From NCBI GenBank assembly GCA_947452005.1, contig CANGBC010000008.1:1-39689 (forward strand): a stretch of 39,689 bases of DNA, read 5' to 3'. Below are positions 31,605 to 38,819 of the stretch, piece by piece. This DNA comes from Beijerinckiaceae bacterium (GTDB taxonomy: Bacteria; Pseudomonadota; Alphaproteobacteria; Rhizobiales; Beijerinckiaceae). The translations under genes were made by a program, and so were the position numbers. Each line of letters starts with the position of its first letter. The first letter of the stretch is position 1. The notes beneath the pieces are model-generated. The model ran no database searches. It was not told the DNA's origin and saw only the letters and a program-made list of their open reading frames with translations.

Positions 31605-32762
31605 ATGGCGCAGAGCCTTTCCCAGTCCCTCGTGGACGCATTGTCGATTCAATCTGGTCGCCGCTTATTGGCAGACAGCGACTGCAAGGGTCTCTACCTT
31701 GATCTGCGACCACGAGGGAAAAGCTGGCGCTTCCGTTCAACAGGTGTGGGCGGAAAGCTCATCTCGATCACCATCGGAGATGCGGGGAAAATCAGTCTTG
31801 AGGCAGCAAGACGCAAGGCCCATCTGCTTGGCTTCCAGAAGTCCTCGAAACCTGTACTGCCTAGTTCAGGGGCTGAGGTGACTTATAGGGAGTTTGTCCA
31901 CTCTCGTTATCTCCCCTATGCCTTCGCGACCAAGAAGGCTGCCCCATGGGAAGAGATCATTCAGCGTGTTCACTTGCTCCCTGCCTTTGGAGATTATCCT
32001 CTGCATGAGATTAGCAAGGGCCTGATCAGCAGCTTCGTCATGAGTAAGCAGCAAGCTAGCTACAAGGCTGGCTCTATCAATCGAATGATCTCGATCCTGA
32101 AGGTGTCGCTCACCAAAGCAGTCGAATGGGAGGTGGGAGGTCTTGAGGCTAGTCCTGCCAAGGGCGTGAAGCTTCTCAAAGACCCACCCAAGCTAGATCG
32201 CTATCTCACGCCAGAAGAGGCCAAGAGGCTGCTTGGTGAACTGCGATCAAGCAAGGCACCAATGCTGCGCTTCATCATTCCCTTCCTTTTGTTCACAGGT
32301 GCAAGGAAGAGAGAAGCCTTGGATGCGCAATGGAAGGACATTGATTGGGCTAATCGCCTTTGGCTGATCCCTATCACTAAATCAGGTAAGCCAAGAGTGG
32401 TCCCTCTGTCAGATCAGGCCATACAGGTCTTGAACCAGACGAAGTCAGAGCTGGAGACACTTGGACTGGGTGATGTGAAGTGGGTCTTTCCCAATCCTGA
32501 CACAGCCAAGCCTTTTGTGGGCATTTTCCACTCGTGGAACAAATGCAGACAAGCGGTTGGTTTAGGTGAGGTTCGTATCCACGACCTTCGTCACTCATTC
32601 GCCTCAGCTTTGGTCAACAGAGGCATGACCCTCTACGACGTGAAAGAGGCGTTAGGCCACTCCAACATCCTCACGACCCAAAGGTACGCTCACCTATCCC
32701 CCCAGCGTTTGAGAGATGCTGTGAGGCAAGCAGGTGAACACTATGGGGATGGGATGAAATAA
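31605..32762 (+). CDS. Tyrosine recombinase (site-specific integrase) 2
   Basis: A 385-residue phage/island-type integrase. Residues 1-80 form an N-terminal arm-binding, DUF4102-like region (GLYLDLRPRGKSWRFR). About 92-180 is the core-binding domain. The catalytic domain has R234 (TGARKRE), K259 (TKSGKPR), H326 and R329 (HDLRHSF), H352 and nucleophile Y360 (TTQRYAHL); the set is complete. AGGAG 6 nt before ATG 31605 supports the start. The core and catalytic parts are well over half identical to integrase 1 at 23816, but the N-terminus is unrelated and the C-terminus short and normal. It probably mediates integration and excision of the surrounding element. The stop lies about 10 bp from a porin 3'-end remnant. 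Confidence 0.92.
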   Translation: MAQSLSQSLVDALSIQSGRRLLADSDCKGLYLDLRPRGKSWRFRSTGVGGKLISITIGDAGKISLEAARRKAHLLGFQKSSKPVLPSSGAEVTYREFVHSRYLPYAFATKKAAPWEEIIQRVHLLPAFGDYPLHEISKGLISSFVMSKQQASYKAGSINRMISILKVSLTKAVEWEVGGLEASPAKGVKLLKDPPKLDRYLTPEEAKRLLGELRSSKAPMLRFIIPFLLFTGARKREALDAQWKDIDWANRLWLIPITKSGKPRVVPLSDQAIQVLNQTKSELETLGLGDVKWVFPNPDTAKPFVGIFHSWNKCRQAVGLGEVRIHDLRHSFASALVNRGMTLYDVKEALGHSNILTTQRYAHLSPQRLRDAVRQAGEHYGDGMK

Positions 32763-32771
32763 CGGGATTGG

Positions 32772-32865
32772 ACAAAAGAAAAACCTCCGGTGATTTCTCA
32801 CCGGGGTTCTCGATCAGAGAGAGTAATCTCTCAAATCAGATGAGAACGTGCGCTCGACGCGCATA
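32772..32865 (-). pseudogene. Remnant of a porin 3' end and terminator
   Basis: About 90 bp nearly identical to the 3' end of porin 4 (33425-33515). It comprises codons for RMRVERTF, the stop-proximal GAGAG/CTCTC hairpin and the terminator arms. The porin stop codon TAA is changed to TCA and the terminator stem has mismatches, so this copy is decaying. Similarity ends at GCGCATA (32865). It now lies downstream of the ykgJ-like gene and may still end its transcript. Confidence 0.85.
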
Positions 32866-32895
32866 GGAACCGCTGGTTACAAGGGCGGCTGCAAA

Positions 32896-33399
32896 TTAAT
32901 CCGAGACGTCAAGCTCGTAGCTAATATCTCCGAGCTTGCGGACTACACGCAACGACACGTTTTTACCTTCGTCTTGGCTGGGAATATTGATCTCTCGATC
33001 AGGAAGCAAAAATAAAGACCGCTTACCGCATATGACTCGCATACTATTGTTCTTAGCAAGTAAGCTTGCCGATGCCTGAATCAGCGTTTGGTAGTATTTC
33101 GGCTGCCGCCATGCGAGAGGCGCAGATGGATCAGCCATCAGCACAACGTTGCCATTAGCCTTCAAATATAAATAGAACTTAGCTTCGCTGGGATGCCACT
33201 CTGGCCCAAGGCGTTCATCCCAAGTCCAAATGCAATAGAAACCACGGCAAGGCGTAGGTCTGTTCGGGTAGTTTTCACAACCTTTCCCGGGCTTGGCATG
33301 ACGGCACCACTTGCCCTGAGGTTTATTGAGTTCAGCTATCGAGGGCAGCTTACAACATAACATGCAGGTGCCACATGCGCGCTTATATGTTTCGGTCAT
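32896..33399 (-). CDS. YkgJ-family cysteine-cluster (zinc/iron-chelating) protein
   Basis: A 167-residue protein with an N-terminal cluster of eight cysteines: C9, C12, C15, C16, C32, C41, C51 and C56. The opening CGTCMLCC and later NRPTPCRGFYC are typical of the YkgJ/UPF0153 group, predicted to chelate zinc or iron. The remaining sequence is mixed alpha/beta with no signal peptide. GAGGGG precedes the ATG at 33399. The gene is boxed between two direct copies of a porin 3' end (32772 and 33425), as if captured there. The biochemical role of the family is not settled. Confidence 0.8.
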   Translation of the reverse strand: MTETYKRACGTCMLCCKLPSIAELNKPQGKWCRHAKPGKGCENYPNRPTPCRGFYCIWTWDERLGPEWHPSEAKFYLYLKANGNVVLMADPSAPLAWRQPKYYQTLIQASASLLAKNNSMRVICGKRSLFLLPDREINIPSQDEGKNVSLRVVRKLGDISYELDVSD

Positions 33400-33424
33400 G
33401 ACCCCTCATCCCTAACCTTAATCA

Positions 33425-33482
33425 AAGAAAAACCCCGGTGATTGCTCACCGGGGTTCTCGATCAGAGAGAGTAATCTCTCAA
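33425..33482 (-). terminator. Porin 4 3'-UTR: hairpin plus intrinsic terminator
   Basis: AACCCCGGTGA/TCACCGGGGTT (456-431) with a U-rich tail, preceded on the minus strand by the stop-proximal hairpin GAGAGA/TCTCTC. The closing pair of that hairpin is A-T here but G-C after porins 1 and 3, a compensatory change. Confidence 0.9.
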
Positions 33483-33488
33483 ATCAGA

Positions 33489-34886
33489 TTAGAACGTGCG
33501 CTCGACGCGCATACGGCCGGTCCAGTTGCCCTGCGAAACGTTTGCAGCTGGAGTGGCCGAGTTCGAGTTCGAAACGCGAGCGTAGAGAGCTTCCACGCCG
33601 ATTTCGAAATCCTTCGTCGGAAGGAAAGCGATCTGCTTGCCAATGTTCCAGACCTTGGCATCAGCATAACCGCCAGTAGTCGTGCCCCATGTAGCGGCAT
33701 TAGCCGTAGCAGGAGCATTGATGGAACCGTACGAAGCCAAGAAGGCCGAACGCCACTGCGGAGCCCAGAAATGGGTCATGACAGCAGCCACATTCCACGA
33801 CTTGAACGTTTCAATGCCAGCTGCGCCAGCGCCAAACGACGGATGGTTCGATACCACACCACCAACGTTACGAGCGGTATCCGACGACTTGAACGAGGTC
33901 CAGTTCGTGGTGTATTCGGTCATGCCGTCAGCATAAGCAGCGTTGAGCCAGAGAGCATCGCCAGCTGCAAGCATCGGCAGGTTGATCTTGGCGCCAGCGC
34001 CAACAGCCCAGACCTGCTTCGTCTTGTTGTAGGTGGTCGTGTCCTTAGCAGACGTCACCATCTGCACATTGGCAGTCGCGCCCATCACAGACAGCGTACC
34101 CCATGACTGATCCCAGTCGAGGCGACCGTTGATCTGCGGGATGCGGTTGTAGCTGTTCTGGATAGCTTCCTGCCAGCTGGTGCCGGTAGCTGCAGTAATA
34201 ATCGTCGACGAAGGCGAAGAGGCCGCAGTAGCGGCGACCTGACCAATGCCACCGAGGCCGGTGTAGCCATAGTCCTGCAGAGCGAGCGTGGCCGAGACGC
34301 CGCCGCCGAGGACGGCGGTATAGGCAACCTGGAACGCGCCGTTAGCGAATGAACCCCAGTGACCTGCGCCGTAGAAGGTCGAAGGCATGAATGCGAAGTT
34401 GTCCTTCGCGACACCGAAGGTGAAGCCAGCGAAGCGCATGTAAGCAGCTTCGAGCTGCGGCGAAGCCGAGCCAGCCTTGCTGTCAGCGCCAGTTGCAGCG
34501 AGAACGCCGCTGGTGCGGTGAACGCGAGTCGAGAAGACAGCCTGAACCGTGCCGTAAGCGGTCGGTGTACGAGCGTCCATATCGAGACGGCCGCGAGTTT
34601 CATTACCCCAAGTGGCCTGACCATCAGCCAAGGTAGCTACTGAGGTTGCGGACTTCGTGTAGGAGTCCTTGCTAGCTGAGTAGCTGTAGTCAGCGCGAAC
34701 GCGACCACCGACCTTGATGCAGGTGTCCGTGCCAGGAATCGTGTAGAAGCCTGCGCCGTAAGCGTCGCAAACCTTGACGTAAGAAACAGGCGCTGCCTTC
34801 TTCGAGGGAAGGTCGGCTGCGTTGGCGCCGGCAACTGCGACGAACGCGGTGGCCGAACCGAGGAGAAGGCTCTTAACGAGCTTCAT
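33489..34886 (-). CDS. Porin 4 (Porin_2 family), possibly chimeric
   Basis: A 465-residue intact outer-membrane porin. ATG 34886 is preceded by GGAGG. The signal peptide MKLVKSLLLGSATAFVAVAG is cleaved before ADLPSKKAAP. Cysteines VKVCDAYGAGFY and GTDTCIKVGGR are present and the protein ends RVERTF. Codons 1-35 lie outside the 31-bp repeat, and the rest lies inside the proposed element, so the 5' end, promoter and signal may belong to the host gene whose body is now porin 3. The body differs from porins 1 and 3 mainly in loop regions (about 85-110 and 190-230), where surface-exposed strands are expected. Confidence 0.94.
   Translation of the reverse strand: MKLVKSLLLGSATAFVAVAGANAADLPSKKAAPVSYVKVCDAYGAGFYTIPGTDTCIKVGGRVRADYSYSASKDSYTKSATSVATLADGQATWGNETRGRLDMDARTPTAYGTVQAVFSTRVHRTSGVLAATGADSKAGSASPQLEAAYMRFAGFTFGVAKDNFAFMPSTFYGAGHWGSFANGAFQVAYTAVLGGGVSATLALQDYGYTGLGGIGQVAATAASSPSSTIITAATGTSWQEAIQNSYNRIPQINGRLDWDQSWGTLSVMGATANVQMVTSAKDTTTYNKTKQVWAVGAGAKINLPMLAAGDALWLNAAYADGMTEYTTNWTSFKSSDTARNVGGVVSNHPSFGAGAAGIETFKSWNVAAVMTHFWAPQWRSAFLASYGSINAPATANAATWGTTTGGYADAKVWNIGKQIAFLPTKDFEIGVEALYARVSNSNSATPAANVSQGNWTGRMRVERTF
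34753..34783. repeat. 31-bp direct repeat, right copy (attR candidate)
   Basis: Identical to 29058-29088 and in the same orientation. Paralogous positions in porins 1 and 2 differ at several bases, and the porin 3/4 identity drops on both sides of the 31 bp, so the match is more than family conservation alone would require. Confidence 0.85.
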
Positions 34887-35236
34887 GTGAAACCTCCAAA
34901 TGTGAAAGACCCGATCCGGATGACAGGTGAAGTCCTGCCACCAGATCCGAAACGGGGGACAATTAGGGTTCAGACCCTCCGTATCGGTGATCGAACATTA
35001 GCGGCGGCTCTGTTTCATGATCTGTTACGCTACAGTTTAGCTGGGTTTTCGACTTGTTTGCCAAAGGCATGGTGCATTTGTGCAACATACTTAGGCACAA
35101 GCTAGCTGTTTTAGGGGGAATCGGAGGGGTTTTCCCGCGCCCTGCTGCCTTGGATGAGGCAAAATGCGCCCCCTCGGGCCGATGCTTTTATGAGCACAGG
35201 CCACGCCAACAGGCTTCGAATCGAAATGGATTTCGA
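34887..35236. other. Upstream region of porin 4
   Basis: 350 bp with no convincing gene. It must carry the porin 4 promoter. AT-rich stretches (for example GCAACATACTTAGGCACAAG at about 35079) are present, but no clear promoter pair or operator could be assigned. Confidence 0.5.
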
Positions 35237-36433
35237 TCAGCCAAAAACCGGGGAAAGGGGTGGCAACATGGGAGAATCGTCGGCCTCAGGCTCATGGCGA
35301 GCCGCCCATTGGCGCGAGGCGGCCCGCGCTGATTCCATTTCCAGCCGCCCCAATAAGACCAAAAGCCGTTGGCGCTGATCGTCAGGCAGATCTTCGGCGG
35401 CTTTGCGTGCCAGCGCGACGAGACGGGGCTGTGGGGCATCGCCCGGCGTGCTCGAGCTGCCGGCCAGCGCATTCAGCAAGGTGCGGAACACAGGGCGCAG
35501 ACCGTCTGGCAATTGCGAGCGCCCGTAGAGCGCGGCAAAGGACGTCGCATCCGGATCATCCAGTATCAGCATGACGCGCGGGAGAGATTGCTTGGTCAGA
35601 TCTGCCATGGCTGCGGCGAGCATCAGACGGTCTCCGCACACAAGCGAGCGCAGCAGCAAGCCCGGAGTGAGTTGTCCTTGCGCGCGCAAATGGCGCACGA
35701 GCGAAAGCGCAGCACCCGCCGCGCCGCCCTGCTCTTCGCCCGCATCCTGCGCATTCATGGAGACGATGAGTTTCTCGCGCGCATCGCGCAGCACGCGCTC
35801 GCCGCGCTCGGGTGCCAGCCATCCCGTTTGTTTGACGAATTCACCCAAGGCCAGGCTGACCGCCTCGGCGATCAACAGACGCACAGAGCGTGGTGTTTCG
35901 GGGCGCAGCAGCAATGCTTCACGCAGACGCCCATCACTGCCTGCCCGCTCCATCATGCGCAGCATGACATCTTCCGCCAGATCAGCTTGTGAATTGCGCG
36001 CCAGTTCGATCAGCACACAGGGCGCGCCGGTTTCCGCCAAAGCCAAAGCCACAGACGCCGACACATCCGCGCGCCGCGCAATCGCCATTTGCGCGCCCAC
36101 CGGGGCCGTCAAAGCCAGATCGCCGAGTTCCGCTTCCAGAAACAAATCGGAATGTTGCAGGACAATGGCGGCAATCTCGCTTTGCTCGGCCGCCAGCGCG
36201 TGAATGATATGACGCGGCGCGCGCGGCTCGCGTGCCAGCCCTTCGGCTATCGCGCGACGCACCAGAGGCGAGGCATCATCGAGCATAATGGTCAAAATGC
36301 TCTCGACCTCTGCCGTTTCGGCGTCTGTCAATTCCATATGCAAATAGTCACAGATCAAGGATGCGAGACCGGCGGCGCGCGCGGAAGCGGAGGCTTCACG
36401 GGCAAAGGCGAAGAAATCCTGGCTGATCTGCAC
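35237..36433 (-). CDS. DUF2336 domain protein
   Basis: A 398-residue soluble, almost all-helical protein with HEAT-like repeats (ASPLVRRAIAEGLA and similar). This is the DUF2336 pattern widespread in alphaproteobacteria, with no established function. The reading frame suggests GTG at 36433; no ATG lies upstream in frame, the next in-frame ATG would remove about 32 residues, and no strong ribosome-binding site is seen. It is divergent from the CitE-like gene. Confidence 0.82.
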   Translation of the reverse strand: MQISQDFFAFAREASASARAAGLASLICDYLHMELTDAETAEVESILTIMLDDASPLVRRAIAEGLAREPRAPRHIIHALAAEQSEIAAIVLQHSDLFLEAELGDLALTAPVGAQMAIARRADVSASVALALAETGAPCVLIELARNSQADLAEDVMLRMMERAGSDGRLREALLLRPETPRSVRLLIAEAVSLALGEFVKQTGWLAPERGERVLRDAREKLIVSMNAQDAGEEQGGAAGAALSLVRHLRAQGQLTPGLLLRSLVCGDRLMLAAAMADLTKQSLPRVMLILDDPDATSFAALYGRSQLPDGLRPVFRTLLNALAGSSSTPGDAPQPRLVALARKAAEDLPDDQRQRLLVLLGRLEMESARAASRQWAARHEPEADDSPMLPPLSPVFG

Positions 36434-36537
36434 CGAGGCAATCCATTGTCTTTAAAAAACCGCCCCCGGAAAAAGCCCGGGCTGGCGAAGGCCACATTTG
36501 ACGTGTGTGTCCTGCGCTTAGTCTTAATCGCGCCCCC

Positions 36538-37488
36538 ATGTGGTCTCAAGATGAAAAGCGCAAAGGGTGCAAAGATCGTGTGTCTGGAGACGGGCCTTTG
36601 ATCGCAGATTTCAGATCGCTTCTTCTTGTCCCCGCCGATTCACCGGCGCGGATCGCGGGTGCGCTGGCGAGCGGCGCGGATGCGCTGATCCTTGACCTCG
36701 ATGACATGGTCGCCAGTGAACATCGCTCAAAAGCAAGGCAGGCTGCAGCCAATACATTGATGAGGCTACGCCATAATGGCGACGCCCCATTGCTTTTTGT
36801 CCGCATCAGCAGTCTCGACAGCGACCAGCTCAACCCAGATCTCGCCGCCGTGATGGGGCATGGCCCCGATGCCATTATCCTGCCCAAGGCGCGCGGTGGT
36901 GCGGATGTCGAGCAGCTGGCCACACTTTTGCTGGCGCATGAAACCGACCATGGCCTGCCCGCAGGATCGACACGCATCCTGCCGCTTGTCACCGATACAG
37001 GTGCGGCCATGTTTGGGCTTTCAACCTATGCGGGTTGCTCGCCCCGTTTGCTCGCTGTTGCTTGGAGCGCGGAAGATCTCGCCAGCGACATCGGTGCGGA
37101 TGACACGCGCGAGGACAATGGCGATTGGTCTGCGCCTTTCGCGATGGCCCGCAATCTCGCGCTTTATGCGGCGGCGCATGCGGGCGTTCCCGCCATTGAT
37201 ACTTTGTTTCGGGATTTTGGTGACCGCACGGGCCTGCGCCATGAAGCCATGCGCGCTGAGGCCGACGGGTTTTGCGCCAAGATTGCCGTGCATCCCGATC
37301 AGATCGGCATTCTCAATCAGGTGTTCACGCCCCATGGCGAAAAACTGGATCGCGCCAATGTGCTGATCGCGGCCTTTGCCGCCAGCCCCCATGCGACCCA
37401 TGTCAGCATTGAGGGCCGCGTCTATGACAAAGCGCAATGGGCACGCGCGCAATTGCTTGTTGCGCGTGCCCGGCGCGGCCAGTCCTAG
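36538..37488 (+). CDS. HpcH/HpaI aldolase / citrate lyase beta (CitE-like) CoA-ester lyase
   Basis: A TIM-barrel lyase, 316 residues from ATG 36538. A TTG at 36598, preceded by GGAGA, gives a start (LIADFRSLLLVPADS) closer to the family norm. Family blocks are LLLVPADSPARIAGALASGADALILDLDD, FVRISS, IILPKARG, WSAEDLASDIGAD, IDTLFRDFGDRTGL, IAVHPDQI and a lid-like C-terminus. The metal-binding glutamate normally in TET is aspartate here (VTDTGAAMF). Homologues split or form CoA thioesters such as malyl-, citramalyl- or citryl-CoA; the substrate is unknown. It converges with the flavin reductase gene, sharing 4 bp. Confidence 0.85.
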   Translation: MWSQDEKRKGCKDRVSGDGPLIADFRSLLLVPADSPARIAGALASGADALILDLDDMVASEHRSKARQAAANTLMRLRHNGDAPLLFVRISSLDSDQLNPDLAAVMGHGPDAIILPKARGGADVEQLATLLLAHETDHGLPAGSTRILPLVTDTGAAMFGLSTYAGCSPRLLAVAWSAEDLASDIGADDTREDNGDWSAPFAMARNLALYAAAHAGVPAIDTLFRDFGDRTGLRHEAMRAEADGFCAKIAVHPDQIGILNQVFTPHGEKLDRANVLIAAFAASPHATHVSIEGRVYDKAQWARAQLLVARARRGQS

Positions 37489-38114
37489 CCGCCCGCCGCC
37501 TGATTGCCAGCACCCGCCGGACGCTTGATCGAAAATACTTTGTCGACGACCGAATAATCCTGATAGCCGCAGCGCGCGATGGGCTTCATCAACGTGATGT
37601 CCATCACACCATCGCGCAGATAGGCTTCATCCAGATGCACGCCGACGACCTGGCCCAGCACCAGATAGCGATCGGTCTGCACGCCTTCCAAAGCATCCAG
37701 CCGCACAACTTGCGTGACTTTGCATTCCAGCGAGGCGGGCGAGGCTTTCACGCGCGGTGCCTTCACCAAAACGCAATCAGCCATTTCAAGACCGGCATGG
37801 GCAAATTCGCTCGACCCGCGCGGCAGAGGTGCCGAGGTCGCGTTCATCTGGTCGCGCAAATCATAATTGGCGAGGTTCCAGACGAACTCGCCAGATTCCT
37901 GCGCTAGAAATGCGCTGTCCTTAAAACCTTCCGAACAAAAGCCAACGATGGGCGGCGCGCCCGAAAAGGCATTGAAGAAGGAATAAGGTGCAAGATTGAT
38001 CTCGCCCGTGCGACCCATTGTGGAAATCCAGCCAACAGGACGCGGCGAGATCAATGCTTTGAATGGATCATGGGGAAGCAAAGCGCGGTCGCGGGCGTGG
38101 GGTTCGTAAAACAT
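37485..38114 (-). CDS. Flavin reductase-like FMN-binding protein
   Basis: A 209-residue split-barrel flavoprotein of the flavin_reduct family. PRPVGWISTMGRTGEINLAPYSFFNAFSGAPPIVGFC at 24-60 is the typical FMN-binding N-terminus, and FVWNLANYDLRDQMNATSAPL follows. Members either reduce free flavin with NAD(P)H or use bound FMN; which applies here is unknown. The ATG at 38114 begins MFYEPHARD, a start common in this subgroup. The nitroreductase gene ends 15 bp upstream on the same strand, so the two may be co-transcribed. Confidence 0.87.
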   Translation of the reverse strand: MFYEPHARDRALLPHDPFKALISPRPVGWISTMGRTGEINLAPYSFFNAFSGAPPIVGFCSEGFKDSAFLAQESGEFVWNLANYDLRDQMNATSAPLPRGSSEFAHAGLEMADCVLVKAPRVKASPASLECKVTQVVRLDALEGVQTDRYLVLGQVVGVHLDEAYLRDGVMDITLMKPIARCGYQDYSVVDKVFSIKRPAGAGNQAAGG

Positions 38115-38129
38115 GAGCGGCGGCCTTTT

Positions 38130-38693
38130 TTAAAAATGCGTGACGATCTGCGCGAGATCAGGACGCGGACGATCCGCGGGCACCTGATCTGTGCGACCCA
38201 GATGAATGAAGCCCGCCATGCGCTCGCCCTCTTGCACGCCAAATTGTGCGAGGACCTCGCGATCATAGGAAAACCAGTTGGTCAGCCAGGAGCCGTCAAA
38301 GCCCAGCGCCTTGGCAGCGAGCAGGATGTTCATGCACACAGCGCCAGCCGACAATTCCTGCTCCCACGCTGGCACTTTCGCGCCCTCTTTGGCGGTGGAG
38401 ACAACCCCGATGATGAGCGGAGCCATGGTCATGCGTTTGGCTTCAGCGGCGATGCGCGCCTCATCGGCCTGCGGCTCGCGGCGCTTGAAACCATCTACGA
38501 TAAGAGCGCCAGCGCGCTCGCGCGCCTCGCCCTGAAAGACAATAAAGCGCCACGGTGCCAGCTTGCCGTGATCTGGCACGCGCGCAGCGATCGTCAGGAT
38601 CGTCTCGAGCTGAGCTTGATCTGGGCCAGGCCCGGTCAGCGCAACGGGGGCGACCGAGCGGCGGGTCGTGAGAAGCTGGAGAATGTCATTCAT
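38130..38693 (-). CDS. Nitroreductase-family FMN oxidoreductase, YdjA-like
   Basis: A 187-residue FMN-dependent NAD(P)H oxidoreductase. TTRRSVAP near the N-terminus holds the FMN phosphate-binding Arg/Ser, VPDHGKLAPWRF is the YdjA-type loop, and GAVCMNILLAAKALGFDGSWLT and GFIHLGR complete the fold. ATG 38693 is chosen because the protein starts MNDILQLLTTRRS as in relatives; longer in-frame extensions upstream (to 39128) lie over the divergent gene and are not coding. Probable role: reduction of nitroaromatics or other electron-poor compounds. The natural substrate is unknown. Confidence 0.88.
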   Translation of the reverse strand: MNDILQLLTTRRSVAPVALTGPGPDQAQLETILTIAARVPDHGKLAPWRFIVFQGEARERAGALIVDGFKRREPQADEARIAAEAKRMTMAPLIIGVVSTAKEGAKVPAWEQELSAGAVCMNILLAAKALGFDGSWLTNWFSYDREVLAQFGVQEGERMAGFIHLGRTDQVPADRPRPDLAQIVTHF

Positions 38694-38819
38694 GCTGGGG
38701 CTCTTTTTCAGTCTTTTCGCATGACAGAGGGAGGTCATCGGTCTTTTGACAAGTTCCGGCCGCCCCCGCAACCGCTCGCTTTGACAGCCGCCCCGGCATT
38801 GGGCAGAAGTCATTCCATT

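Larger units (their letters stand above)
29089..34783. mobile_element. Putative 5.7-kb integrative element inside a porin gene
   Basis: This segment is bounded by a 31-bp direct repeat within porin coding sequence. It contains a structured non-coding left end, a divergent polymerase-like gene, a repeat-rich intergenic region, a tyrosine integrase, a porin 3'-end remnant, a YkgJ-like gene and the body of porin 4. By eye, 29089-33420 is poorer in G+C than the flanks and uses less GC-biased codons. Removing it rejoins porin codons 1-35 (from the right) to the porin 3 body in frame. Limits are inferred from the repeat; no empty site is available here. An alternative is homologous recombination between porin paralogues around an unrelated insertion. 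Confidence 0.6.

Noticed and set aside
34359-34643. Plus-strand frame inside porin 4
   Set aside because: Shadow of the porin gene; similar plus-strand frames appear over every porin in the window.
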